A stretch of 64,000 bases of DNA from an uncultured Dorea sp. (GTDB lineage Bacteria; Bacillota_A; Clostridia; Lachnospirales; Lachnospiraceae), in contig CAJTRM010000004.1 of assembly GCA_910578865.1 (NCBI GenBank), positions 62,001-126,000 on the forward strand, in the 5' to 3' direction. The position numbers were made by a program, and so were the translations under genes. Shown here piece after piece: positions 8,539 through 16,910 of the stretch (position 1 is the stretch's first letter; every line of letters begins with the position of its first letter). The notes beneath the pieces were generated by a model. That model saw nothing but the letters and a program-made list of their open reading frames with translations. It searched no databases and was not told where the DNA came from.

Positions 8539-8547
8539 GAGGAAATT

Positions 8548-9900
8548 ATGGAAGTGACTGGAAAGAAGGTACTGGTCTTCGGTTCGGGAATCAGCGGAAT
8601 CGGGGCAGTAAGATTACTGGTAGAGCATGGGGCTTATGTCGTGCTTTACGATGGAAATGAAAGGCTTAAAAAACAAAAATTAAAGGAACAGCTTGCGGAG
8701 GCGTCTAAAGTACAGATTGTACTGGGAGATTTCCCGGAATCACTGATGGATACGCTGGATCTCGTAGTTTTGAGTCCGGGGGTTCCGACGGATCTCCCTG
8801 TCCTTCAAGAAATGAGAAAGCGACGTATTGACGTGATCGGAGAAGTGGAGCTCGCATATGCGTTTGGAAAGGGCGATGTTCTGGCAATTACCGGAACGAA
8901 CGGGAAGACTACCACAACGACGCTGCTCGGTCAGATCATGAAAGCTTACCGGGAGGAGGTCTTCGTAGTCGGCAATATCGGAAATCCGTATACTGTGGCG
9001 GCGAGCCAGATGACGGAAGACGCTATAGCGGTAGCCGAGATGAGCAGCTTCCAGCTGGAGAGCATTGTGACGTTTTGCCCAAGAGTCAGTGCCATCCTGA
9101 ATCTGACGCCGGATCATCTGAACCGGCATCACACGATGGAAGCCTATGTGGAGGCCAAGGAAAAGATTGCAATGAATCAGACCGGGGAGGATTACTGCAT
9201 TCTCAATTATGAAGATGAGCGGACAAGAGAATTCGGCCGCAGGGTCAGATCCCAGGTTCTGTATTTCAGCAGCCGGCATAAACTAGAAAGAGGAATATAT
9301 CTGGATCAGGGGAATATGATATATAAAAATCCCGATGAAGTGATCATATGTAAAGTGGAACAGCTTCCTGTCCTTGGCACACATAACTATGAAAATGTTA
9401 TGGCCGCCGCTGCAATGGCCGCCGTATATGGTGTCCCTGTGGAGGTTATCCGTAAGGTAATCCTTGCGTTCAGAGGTGTAGAACATCGGATCGAATATGT
9501 GGCAGAAAAGAACGGGGTCGTATACTACAATGATTCTAAGGGAACGAATCCGGATGCAGCGATCAAAGGGATCCAGGCCATGAACAAAAAGACGGTTCTT
9601 ATTGGCGGCGGATATGATAAGCATTCCGAATATACAGAGTGGATCCAGGCGTTTGACGGAAAGGTAAAAAAGCTGATCCTTCTTGGAGAGACCAAGAGGA
9701 AGATCGCAGAAACGGCCGAGAAATGCGGGTTCCGTGACTACATGTTTGCAGATACACTGAAGGAGGCTGTGCTGCTCGCAGCTGAGACTGCTTCCGGCGG
9801 CGACGCAGTGCTGTTGTCTCCGGCCTGTGCAAGCTGGGATATGTTCTCAAGCTATGAAGTACGTGGAGAGAAGTTCAAAGAAATCGTAAATTCCTTATAA
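8548..9900 (+). CDS. murD: UDP-N-acetylmuramoylalanine--D-glutamate ligase
   Basis: MurD is the cytoplasmic ATP-dependent ligase that adds D-glutamate to UDP-MurNAc-L-alanine. The 450-residue length is normal. Visible are the Rossmann-like GSGISGIGA loop near the N-terminus, the ATP loop GTNGKTTTTT near residue 116, EMSSFQLE, the LNLTPDHLNRH block with its metal-binding His, and YNDSKGTNPDA in the C-terminal half. The start follows AGGAGG and lies 9 bp after mraY. murE, murF, murC and murG are not in this cluster and must be elsewhere. Confidence 0.97.
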   Translation: MEVTGKKVLVFGSGISGIGAVRLLVEHGAYVVLYDGNERLKKQKLKEQLAEASKVQIVLGDFPESLMDTLDLVVLSPGVPTDLPVLQEMRKRRIDVIGEVELAYAFGKGDVLAITGTNGKTTTTTLLGQIMKAYREEVFVVGNIGNPYTVAASQMTEDAIAVAEMSSFQLESIVTFCPRVSAILNLTPDHLNRHHTMEAYVEAKEKIAMNQTGEDYCILNYEDERTREFGRRVRSQVLYFSSRHKLERGIYLDQGNMIYKNPDEVIICKVEQLPVLGTHNYENVMAAAAMAAVYGVPVEVIRKVILAFRGVEHRIEYVAEKNGVVYYNDSKGTNPDAAIKGIQAMNKKTVLIGGGYDKHSEYTEWIQAFDGKVKKLILLGETKRKIAETAEKCGFRDYMFADTLKEAVLLAAETASGGDAVLLSPACASWDMFSSYEVRGEKFKEIVNSL

Positions 9901-9915
9901 GGAGTGCATGACAGA

Positions 9916-11004
9916 TTGACACCGCTTAAGTCAAAAAAAAGAAAGTATGACTATACGCTTCTTACCGCGTTGTTTTTGCTGATGCTCGCAGGGCTTGTGA
10001 TCCTGTACAGCACCAGCGCCTATAATGGAGAAATAAAATTCCAGGATTCCCTGTATTATCTGAAAAAGCAGGTGTTTGCCACCTGCCTTGGAATAGCAGG
10101 AATGTTTTTTATTGCCAATATGGATTACCATCTGTGGGAACATGCAGCAGTCCTGGGGTATTTTACGGCAATCCTTTTGTCGGTTGCCGTTATATTTGTA
10201 GGCGATGAATATAATGGGTCCAAAAGATGGCTGTCTTTGGGCCCTTTATCATTTCAGCCGTCTGAATTTTCCAAGGTCGCAATCATTCTGTTTCTTGCAT
10301 GGATCGTTAACCGGAACGTGAAGGATATGTGGAAGATGAAGACGCTTGTCAAGGTAATGGCCACCATTCTTCCGGTGGTGGGACTGGTGGGTGCAAGCAA
10401 CTTAAGCACAGCTATTATTATTCTGGGTATCGGTGTGATCCTTGTTTTTGTGGCAAGTCCCAAGTACGCCCAGTTTATAGTGATGGGTGCCGTCGGAGCA
10501 GGTTTTATGACGATATTTCTTGCTCTGGAGAGTTACCGTCTGGAACGGCTTGCAATCTGGAGAAACCCTGAGCAGTTTGAAAAGGGGTATCAGACGCTGC
10601 AGGGGCTCTATGCCATCGGCTCCGGAGGCCTTTTCGGCCGCGGTCTGGGTGAAAGTGTTCAAAAGCTAGGGTTTGTCCCGGAGGCACAGAATGATATGAT
10701 TTTTTCGATTATCTGTGAGGAACTGGGTTTATTTGGAGCCGGATTCATATTGCTGTTATTCCTGATCCTGATCTGGCGTTTTTTTGTGATAGCTACCCAT
10801 GCCAGGGATCTGTTCGGAGCGCTGATCGCATCAGGGGCAATGGCACACATGATGATTCAGGTGATCCTGAATATTGCAGTTGTGACCAATACCATACCGA
10901 ATACCGGGATTACGCTGCCCTTTGTGAGCTACGGAGGTACGTCGGTTGTATTTCTTCTTGCGGAAATGGGGCTTGTGCTAAGTGTGTCATCAATGGTAAA
11001 ATAG
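9916..11004 (+). CDS. ftsW: Cell division SEDS glycosyltransferase FtsW (SpoVE-like)
   Basis: FtsW polymerises lipid II into glycan strands at the septum together with a class B PBP. The 362-residue product has ten predicted membrane segments. SEDS motifs include SKRWLSLGPLSFQPSEFSK, GRGLGESVQKLG, EAQNDMIFSIICEELG and NTGITLPFVSYGGTS. I place the start at TTG 9916, 11 nt after AAGGAG (9899-9904); a GTG at 9904 overlaps that ribosome site and seems unlikely. The gene follows murD by 15 bp. In Bacillus the equivalent position holds spoVE, so a sporulation role is possible. It is directly followed by ftsQ, without the murG gene often found between them. Confidence 0.92.
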   Translation: MTPLKSKKRKYDYTLLTALFLLMLAGLVILYSTSAYNGEIKFQDSLYYLKKQVFATCLGIAGMFFIANMDYHLWEHAAVLGYFTAILLSVAVIFVGDEYNGSKRWLSLGPLSFQPSEFSKVAIILFLAWIVNRNVKDMWKMKTLVKVMATILPVVGLVGASNLSTAIIILGIGVILVFVASPKYAQFIVMGAVGAGFMTIFLALESYRLERLAIWRNPEQFEKGYQTLQGLYAIGSGGLFGRGLGESVQKLGFVPEAQNDMIFSIICEELGLFGAGFILLLFLILIWRFFVIATHARDLFGALIASGAMAHMMIQVILNIAVVTNTIPNTGITLPFVSYGGTSVVFLLAEMGLVLSVSSMVK

Positions 11005-11049
11005 ACGGATAAGAGAGGGGAAATATAATTTCTTCCGGGAGGAGGATAC

Positions 11050-11790
11050 ATGGAGAGAAGAAGAAAGAAAAAATCACACCGCCTCTATGCTTTCTTTGTA
11101 ATTATATTCGGGATCATGATCATTGCCCTTACAGTGATTCTGCTGTTTCATGTACAGAGGGTGGAGGTCAAAGGGAATACATACTGTACAGATAAGGAGA
11201 TTATAGATACTGTCCAGAATGACAGATTTTCATCCAATTCTCTGTATGTGCTTGGGAAGTATCTGCTGGGCAAGGGGGGAACGCTTCCGTGCCTGGAGCA
11301 GATCAAGGTAGGGATGAGTGCTCCCTGGGTGCTCAGGATCCAGGTGGAGGAAAAGACCATTGTCGGATATATGTATGATAAGAATGATTATGTATATTTT
11401 GATAAGGAAGGGATGGTTGTTGAAAAAGGGACAATACCTGTGGAAGGAGTTCCATGTGTAGAGGGGATTGAAGTTAAGTCGAAGGAAGAGTACCAGTTTC
11501 TGAAAAGTAAGAATTCCGGAATATTTGAAGAGATTCTTAAAGCCTCACAAGAACTTGGGAAATACGAAGTGACTGTTCAGAAAATTGTATGTGAAAATGA
11601 AAATATATACCTTTATATTGATAATATATGTGTAAGCCTTGGGAATAATGTGACATCAGTTAAAATTGCACAGATCAGTCCGATTATTGAAAAACTGGAC
11701 GGACAGGAAGGAATCCTTCATCTTGAAAACTATTCCGGTGAACAGGAGACCATTACATTCAGCACAGGAAAAATTTCGGAAGAAAATTAA
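11050..11790 (+). CDS. ftsQ: Cell division protein FtsQ/DivIB
   Basis: FtsQ/DivIB is a bitopic divisome scaffold that binds FtsL-DivIC. The 246-residue product has a basic cytoplasmic start (ERRRKKKSHR), one membrane helix at about residues 14-34 and an outer POTRA-type domain beginning at VQRVEVKGNTYCTDKEI, followed by the FtsQ beta domain. The start follows GGGAGGAGG. It is the last gene of the mraZ transcript before a 230-bp gap that carries a separate ftsZ promoter. Confidence 0.9.
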   Translation: MERRRKKKSHRLYAFFVIIFGIMIIALTVILLFHVQRVEVKGNTYCTDKEIIDTVQNDRFSSNSLYVLGKYLLGKGGTLPCLEQIKVGMSAPWVLRIQVEEKTIVGYMYDKNDYVYFDKEGMVVEKGTIPVEGVPCVEGIEVKSKEEYQFLKSKNSGIFEEILKASQELGKYEVTVQKIVCENENIYLYIDNICVSLGNNVTSVKIAQISPIIEKLDGQEGILHLENYSGEQETITFSTGKISEEN

Positions 11791-11809
11791 GAAAAATTCA
11801 GCAATTCTA

Positions 11810-11838
11810 TTGATATTTTATACAAAAGCCTATATTAT
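11810..11838 (+). promoter_or_regulatory. Promoter of ftsZ
   Basis: TTGATA (11810-11815), a 17-bp spacer and TATTAT (11833-11838) lie 20 bp after the ftsQ stop. They predict an ftsZ transcript with a leader of about 175 nt. Several AT-rich TATA-like words follow, so additional starts are possible. Confidence 0.65.
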
Positions 11839-11910
11839 ATAGTATATATGGCAAACTGTACTTTTATATATAGTGGCTTATGCGTTTATGCATAGGATAT
11901 ATATCTAATC

Positions 11911-11978
11911 GGAGGAAGTACGCCCGTAAGGGCATGTTTTGCGGGATGCCCTATGAGTTTAATTTATGGGATGTATAA
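11911..11978 (+). promoter_or_regulatory. ftsZ leader with two mutually exclusive hairpins and a mini-ORF
   Basis: A GGAGGAAG site (11911-11918) is followed by hairpin GCCC-GTAA-GGGC (11922-11933). The right arm of that hairpin is also the left arm of a second hairpin, AGGGCAT/ATGCCCT (11929-11935 with 11946-11952). Only one can form at a time. A 14-codon frame, MFCGMPYEFNLWDV, starts at 11934 inside the overlap and ends at 11978. This resembles an attenuator or translational switch but no known family is recognised. Confidence 0.4.
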
Positions 11979-12019
11979 TTAATTAAGATATAATGAGGAT
12001 AACAAAGGAGGAGAAACCC

Positions 12020-13243
12020 TTGCTAGAAATTAAAACGAACGAATCAGAAGCGGCGGCAAAGATTATTGTTGTTGGAGTTGGCGGAGGCGGAAACAACGCA
12101 GTGAACCGCATGATTGATGAACAAATTGCCGGTGTGGAGTTTATAGCTATTAATACAGATAAGCAGGCGCTTCAGTTGAGTAAAGCCCCCACACTTATGC
12201 AGATTGGGGACAAGATCACAAAAGGGCTTGGAGCAGGTGCGAGGCCGGAAGTAGGCGAGAAGGCGGCTGAAGAGAGTGCAGAAGAAGTGTCCGCAGCGCT
12301 TAAGGGAGCAGATATGGTATTTGTCACCTGTGGAATGGGCGGAGGAACAGGAACCGGTGCGACGCCGGTTGTTGCCCGTATCGCAAAGGAGCAGGGTGCG
12401 CTTACCGTAGGTGTTGTTACAAAGCCTTTCCGGTTTGAATCCAAGACACGTATGAGCAATGCTCTGGCCGGAATCGAAAAATTAAAAGAAAGTGTAGATA
12501 CTCTCATTGTTATCCCGAATGACAAGCTGTTAGAGATTGTTGACAGACGTACAACGATGCCGGAAGCACTGAAGAAGGCAGATGAGGTATTGCAGCAGGG
12601 TATTCAGGGTATTACAGACCTGATCAATGTTCCGTCCCTGATCAACCTTGACTTTGCGGATGTGCAGACCGTTATGACGGACAAGGGTATTGCACATATT
12701 GGTATCGGACAAGGCCGTGGTGACGATAAGGCTCTTGAAGCTGTGAAACAGGCAGTTGCCAGTCCGCTTCTTGAGACTACGATCGCAGGTGCGTCACATG
12801 TTATTATCAATGTGTCCGGTGATATTACACTTATGGATGCATCAGATGCGGCTGAGTATGTACAGGATCTTGCAGGAGAGGATGCAAATATTATCTTTGG
12901 TGCTATGTATGATGATGCCAGAGCTGATGAGGCGACCATTACGGTCATTGCAACAGGTCTTCATAATGTCGGCGGCAGCGCTTCCAAGCTGAAATCCAGA
13001 CTGGAGAGTCAGAAGGTGACTGGCATGGGACAGCAGGGAGTCTTTGACAGGAACCCTCAGTCAAGGGCAGCACAGGCGCCGCAGCTTGATATCGGAATGA
13101 TTTCCCCGAAGGGGAATGCGGCAGGCGGGCCAATCCCGAGAAAGCCGGCAGGCGGAACTTCCCCGACTCTGGATGTACCGAGAACTCCTACAAGCAAAGT
13201 GAAAGAGCAGTCTATTAAGATTCCGGATTTCTTTAAAAAATAA
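12020..13243 (+). CDS. ftsZ: Cell division GTPase FtsZ
   Basis: FtsZ is the tubulin homologue that forms the Z-ring. The product has 407 residues. The N-terminal GTPase domain shows GVGGGGNNAVNRM, the tubulin signature GGGTGTGA within CGMGGGTGTGATPVVA, and the T7 loop NLDFADVQTVM. The flexible linker follows residue 310, and the C-terminal peptide SIKIPDFFKK ends the protein. The start is TTG 12020, set 7 nt after a near-perfect AAAGGAGG (12005-12012); an upstream in-frame ATG at 11993 has no comparable site and would add nine residues. A terminator follows directly. Confidence 0.96.
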   Translation: MLEIKTNESEAAAKIIVVGVGGGGNNAVNRMIDEQIAGVEFIAINTDKQALQLSKAPTLMQIGDKITKGLGAGARPEVGEKAAEESAEEVSAALKGADMVFVTCGMGGGTGTGATPVVARIAKEQGALTVGVVTKPFRFESKTRMSNALAGIEKLKESVDTLIVIPNDKLLEIVDRRTTMPEALKKADEVLQQGIQGITDLINVPSLINLDFADVQTVMTDKGIAHIGIGQGRGDDKALEAVKQAVASPLLETTIAGASHVIINVSGDITLMDASDAAEYVQDLAGEDANIIFGAMYDDARADEATITVIATGLHNVGGSASKLKSRLESQKVTGMGQQGVFDRNPQSRAAQAPQLDIGMISPKGNAAGGPIPRKPAGGTSPTLDVPRTPTSKVKEQSIKIPDFFKK

Positions 13244-13255
13244 ATATGTTCGGCG

Positions 13256-13295
13256 AAAGCCTTCTCAGGTAATGATCTTGAGGAGGCTTTTTCTT
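13256..13295 (+). terminator. Terminator of ftsZ
   Basis: AAGCCTTCTCA pairs with TGAGGAGGCTT (one mismatch) around an 11-nt loop, followed by TTTTTCTTT. Confidence 0.9.
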
Positions 13296-13402
13296 TACAG
13301 ATATTTTGCTGTTTTTCACCAAAATATACCAGAATATTCCATGTTTCTCCGCCGTTATCCCGTGTTTTGACAAAAAATATAATACCAAGTGTTGTGTCTG
13401 CC

Positions 13403-13526
13403 GTCGAAAACAGTCTTAAAAATCGTTTCATCAAAATCCATATCTTGTGGTTACACTTGTCTGTCGAACGAAAATAGAAATCCCTTTCAGATTCTGACAA
13501 AATTTCAGAGAGATGCAATCTATAAT
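13403..13526 (+). promoter_or_regulatory. spoIIG promoter with Spo0A boxes and long spacer
   Basis: The 338-bp gap between ftsZ and spoIIGA holds three matches to the Spo0A box (TGTCGAA): GTCGAAAA at 13403, an exact TGTCGAA at 13462-13468, and an inverted TTTTGTCAGA near 13494-13503. The last overlaps CTGACA (13494-13499). A perfect TATAAT lies at 13521-13526, 21 bp away. The Bacillus spoIIG promoter is known for an unusually long spacer (22 bp) and for Spo0A binding at its -35 region, so this layout matches a Spo0A-activated promoter read by sigma-A. Nothing else was seen in the gap. Confidence 0.7.
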
Positions 13527-13580
13527 AAATCTTGCTCATGTACCAAATCGATTTAGTATCAAAAGAGGAGAAGGTGGAAT

Positions 13581-14360
13581 ATGTATTATGAATTATACAT
13601 AGACATATTTTTTCTTGTGAATTTTATGATGGATTACTTGATGCTGTCTGTTGCCAGAAGAATGCTTAAATGTACTGTCACGCAGGGAAGGATCTGTCTG
13701 GGAGCGGCATTAGGGGCATTGTGTACCTGTGTTGTTGTTGCACTGCCTGTTCCATATATGTTTATCAAATTCATATTATTCCACGGTGTTGTAAATACCC
13801 TGATGATTAAAACAGGACTTAAGGTCAGATGGGACAGAACCTTTGTTAGAGCGTATCTCCTGCTGTATATCAGCGGCTTTCTGCTGGGGGGTGTATTTAC
13901 ATATTTTCACCGGTACGCAAGGTATGCAGGACTGTTCTTTGCATTTGCACTCATCAGCTATTATGTTGTGCTTGGTATCTGGAACCTGATCAGTTACCTT
14001 GCCAGACAGGAGAATTACCGGTGTGAGGTTATGCTGTATCAGGGGGAGAAAGCGCTCCGGGTGACAGCTGTTATAGATACCGGCAATGCATTAAAGGATC
14101 CTGTCACCGCTCAGCCGGTCAGTATCCTTGACCAGAAGACGGCAAGAGATCTGTGCGGAGGGGAGAGGGTGAAAGGGCTCCGGTTTATCCCCTACCATTC
14201 GATCGGGAAGGCGGAAGGGGTAATGCCGCTGATCAGGCTGGATCGGATGGAGGTTCTGAAAAAAGAACATAAAGTAGTTGAATCCCCTTATGTTGCTGTA
14301 TGCGAAGAATCTGTCAGCGCCGACGGTTATGAGATGATTCTGAATCCTGACATATTATAA
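13581..14360 (+). CDS. spoIIGA: Sporulation sigma-E factor-processing peptidase SpoIIGA
   Basis: SpoIIGA is the membrane aspartic protease that cleaves pro-sigma-E in the mother cell after a signal from the forespore (SpoIIR). The 259-residue product has about five membrane helices in residues 1-140. The C-terminal half is soluble and holds the catalytic signature VIDTGNALKDP near residue 156. At 259 residues it is shorter than the roughly 309 of Bacillus subtilis, ending just after EMILNPDIL. It sits 14 bp upstream of its substrate gene sigE, the classic spoIIG arrangement. Confidence 0.93.
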   Translation: MYYELYIDIFFLVNFMMDYLMLSVARRMLKCTVTQGRICLGAALGALCTCVVVALPVPYMFIKFILFHGVVNTLMIKTGLKVRWDRTFVRAYLLLYISGFLLGGVFTYFHRYARYAGLFFAFALISYYVVLGIWNLISYLARQENYRCEVMLYQGEKALRVTAVIDTGNALKDPVTAQPVSILDQKTARDLCGGERVKGLRFIPYHSIGKAEGVMPLIRLDRMEVLKKEHKVVESPYVAVCEESVSADGYEMILNPDIL

Positions 14361-14374
14361 TAGGAGGAGTAAAA

Positions 14375-15109
14375 ATGGTTATAAAATTAGCAGTACCTCA
14401 TCATTTGAAAATAATTCCGGATTTTCGCGCCCTGCTTTTTCCGGACAAAAAAGACATACATTATATAGGCGGAACCGATATATTGCCTGCCCCCCTTGAG
14501 ACAGAGGAGGAAGCCGAGGCGATCAATGAACTGGGGACGGGAACGGATGATAAAGCCAGAAAGCTGTTGATTGAGCATAATTTAAGGCTGGTGGTATATA
14601 TAGCCAAGAAGTTTGACAACACCGGCGTGGGAGTGGAAGACCTGATTTCTATAGGGACTATCGGTCTTATTAAGGCGATCAATACATTTAATCCGGAAAA
14701 AAATATTAAGCTTGCCACTTATGCGTCCCGATGCATTGAAAATGAGATCCTGATGTATCTGAGAAGAAATAATAAGACAAGGCTTGAGGTGTCTATTGAC
14801 GAACCGCTGAACGTAGACTGGGACGGGAATGAATTGCTGCTGTCAGATATTCTCGGGACAGAGGAAGATACTATATACCGCGATCTTGAAAATGAAGTGG
14901 AGAGAAAGCTTCTTCTGCGGGCAGTGGGACGTCTGTCGGGCAGAGAGCGGACGATCGTCCAGATGCGCTTCGGACTCGGAACCTTTGACGGGGAGGAGAA
15001 GACGCAGAAAGAAGTGGCGGATCTTCTGGGAATCTCCCAGTCTTACATATCAAGGCTTGAAAAGAAGATTATGCAGAGACTCCGAAGGGAAATGGTAAAG
15101 TATTCATAG
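14375..15109 (+). CDS. sigE: RNA polymerase sporulation sigma factor sigma-E (pro-form)
   Basis: Sigma-E is the early mother-cell sigma factor, made as an inactive precursor. The 244-residue product has an N-terminal pro-segment of about 28 residues (basic and hydrophobic, up to PDKKDIHYIGG) which SpoIIGA removes. Region 2 shows LLIEHNLRLVVYIAKKF, DLISIGTIGLIKAI and the -10-recognition part TYASRCIENEILMYLRR. Region 4 has the helix-turn-helix KEVADLLGISQSYISRLEKK. It is cotranscribed with spoIIGA from the Spo0A-type promoter. Confidence 0.97.
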   Translation: MVIKLAVPHHLKIIPDFRALLFPDKKDIHYIGGTDILPAPLETEEEAEAINELGTGTDDKARKLLIEHNLRLVVYIAKKFDNTGVGVEDLISIGTIGLIKAINTFNPEKNIKLATYASRCIENEILMYLRRNNKTRLEVSIDEPLNVDWDGNELLLSDILGTEEDTIYRDLENEVERKLLLRAVGRLSGRERTIVQMRFGLGTFDGEEKTQKEVADLLGISQSYISRLEKKIMQRLRREMVKYS

Positions 15110-15177
15110 TCATGGCTGTAAAAAAATGATACAATAGAAAAAAAGGTAGAAATACTGTATGAAAAGAGGTTGATGGC

Positions 15178-16785
15178 GTGAAACTGATATTTATTGGAGC
15201 GGATCACGAAGTAACGGGGAGCTGTCATCTGGTGGAGGCCTGCGGGAAGAACATTCTGGTGGACTGCGGAATGGAGCAGGGGCCTGACCTGTATGAGAAC
15301 CAGGAGCTTCCGGTAGGGGCAGGCGAGATTGATTTTGTGCTGCTGACGCATGCACATATCGACCACTCGGGGAAGATCCCGATGCTTTGTAAAGAAGGAT
15401 TTCACGGGGATATTGTATCTACATTTGCTACATCGGACCTGTGCAACATTATGCTTCGAGACAGCGCGCACATTCAGGAATTTGAGGCTGAATGGCGGAA
15501 CCGGAAAGCGAAGAGAAGCGGCGGTGAATTGTATGAACCGCTTTACACAATGGAGCATGCCGATGCGGCGATCAGGCTTCTGAATCCCTGTGACTATGAT
15601 CAGCGCATTACATTGTGCGAAGGGATCGACGTGCGGTTTACCGATGTGGGGCATCTGCTTGGATCAGCGGCGGTAGAGATGTGGATCACGGAGGACGGAG
15701 AGACGAGAAAGCTTGTATTTTCGGGGGATGTGGGCAATCTGAACCAGCCGATCATTAAGGATCCGAAAAAGGTAGAGGAAGCGGATTATGTAGTGATCGA
15801 GTCTACATACGGCAATCGCTCCCACGGGGAAAAGACGCCGGATTATGTGCAGGAGTTTACACGAATTCTGCGGGAGACATTTGCAAAAGGCGGGAATGTT
15901 GTCATTCCTTCATTTGCGGTAGGACGTACTCAGGAGCTGCTTTATTTTATCCGGGAGATCAAGGAGAGACAGCTGGTGCCGGAATATCCGGGATTTGAGG
16001 TATATCTGGACAGTCCGCTGGCCATTGAGGCGACCAATGTATTCCACAAAAATATCCAGTCCTGCTTTGACGAAGATGCTATGAAGCTTGTGCAGAGCGG
16101 GATCAACCCGTTGGTATTCCCGGGGCTTTGCACGACGATCACAAGTGACGAATCCAGGATGATTAACTTTGACGAGAAACCGAAGGTTATTATCTCCGCA
16201 TCCGGAATGTGTGAGGCCGGCCGTATCAGGCATCATCTGAAGCATAATCTGTGGAGGCGGGATTCTACGATCTGTTTTGTCGGTTATCAGGCCGTGGGGA
16301 CTCTCGGAAGGACATTGATGGAAGGTGCAGACTGCGTGAAGCTTTTTGGTGAGACTGTAGAGGTGAATGCCAGGATCGAGGTTCTGAAAGGCATCAGCGG
16401 ACATGCGGACATGAACGGCCTTTTATCCTGGCTGGAAGGCTTCCGGCCGCAGGTGCGTCAGGTGTTTGTTGTGCATGGGGAGGATACGGTGACGGATGAG
16501 TTTGCCAATACGGTGACAGAACGTTTTGGGTATCCTGCGTTTGCTCCGTTTTCCGGCGGCTGTGTAGATCTTTTGACCGGGGAGATTTTGTCTCCCGGAA
16601 TCCGGGAGCCGAAGAAAGCAGCAGAGAAACCGGCACAGGCGAAAAAGCATGCAGCTTTCGACCGGGTGGTGGCAGCGGCAAGAAGGCTGCTTAATGTGGT
16701 ATATGAAAATGAAGAACTTGCCAATAAAGAGCTGGCAAAACTTGAAGCCCAGATTCAGAATCTGGCAGATAAGTGGGACAGATAA
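15178..16785 (+). CDS. Metallo-beta-lactamase/beta-CASP RNA-processing nuclease
   Basis: The 535-residue protein belongs to the MBL-fold beta-CASP family of RNA nucleases (CPSF73/YSH1-like). The zinc motif is HAHIDHSGKIP near residue 58. FSGDVGN, the SxYG-type ESTYGNRSHGE motif and FAVGRTQELL follow. The beta-CASP block includes SASGMCEAGRIRHHLKHN, GYQAVGTLGRTL and KGISGHAD. The C-terminus carries an extra basic stretch (EPKKAAEKPAQAKK) and a short helical tail. The GTG start follows AGAGG by 6 nt. Placement between sigE and sigG may reflect sporulation-time RNA processing, but housekeeping roles are equally possible. Confidence 0.88.
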   Translation: MKLIFIGADHEVTGSCHLVEACGKNILVDCGMEQGPDLYENQELPVGAGEIDFVLLTHAHIDHSGKIPMLCKEGFHGDIVSTFATSDLCNIMLRDSAHIQEFEAEWRNRKAKRSGGELYEPLYTMEHADAAIRLLNPCDYDQRITLCEGIDVRFTDVGHLLGSAAVEMWITEDGETRKLVFSGDVGNLNQPIIKDPKKVEEADYVVIESTYGNRSHGEKTPDYVQEFTRILRETFAKGGNVVIPSFAVGRTQELLYFIREIKERQLVPEYPGFEVYLDSPLAIEATNVFHKNIQSCFDEDAMKLVQSGINPLVFPGLCTTITSDESRMINFDEKPKVIISASGMCEAGRIRHHLKHNLWRRDSTICFVGYQAVGTLGRTLMEGADCVKLFGETVEVNARIEVLKGISGHADMNGLLSWLEGFRPQVRQVFVVHGEDTVTDEFANTVTERFGYPAFAPFSGGCVDLLTGEILSPGIREPKKAAEKPAQAKKHAAFDRVVAAARRLLNVVYENEELANKELAKLEAQIQNLADKWDR

Positions 16786-16910
16786 ACAAGGTCTGTCAAG
16801 GGCTAAAACTTTTTAAAATTTCCTGTGTTCGAGAATAACAAAAGTCCATCTTGAGAAGAATTCTACTAGAAAGAAATGTTGAAGTACATCTAGTGGAGGA
16901 GGTTCTTATT

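Noticed and set aside
11993..12019. Upstream ATG extension of ftsZ
   Set aside because: The near-perfect ribosome site at 12005-12012 lies downstream of that ATG and points to TTG 12020.
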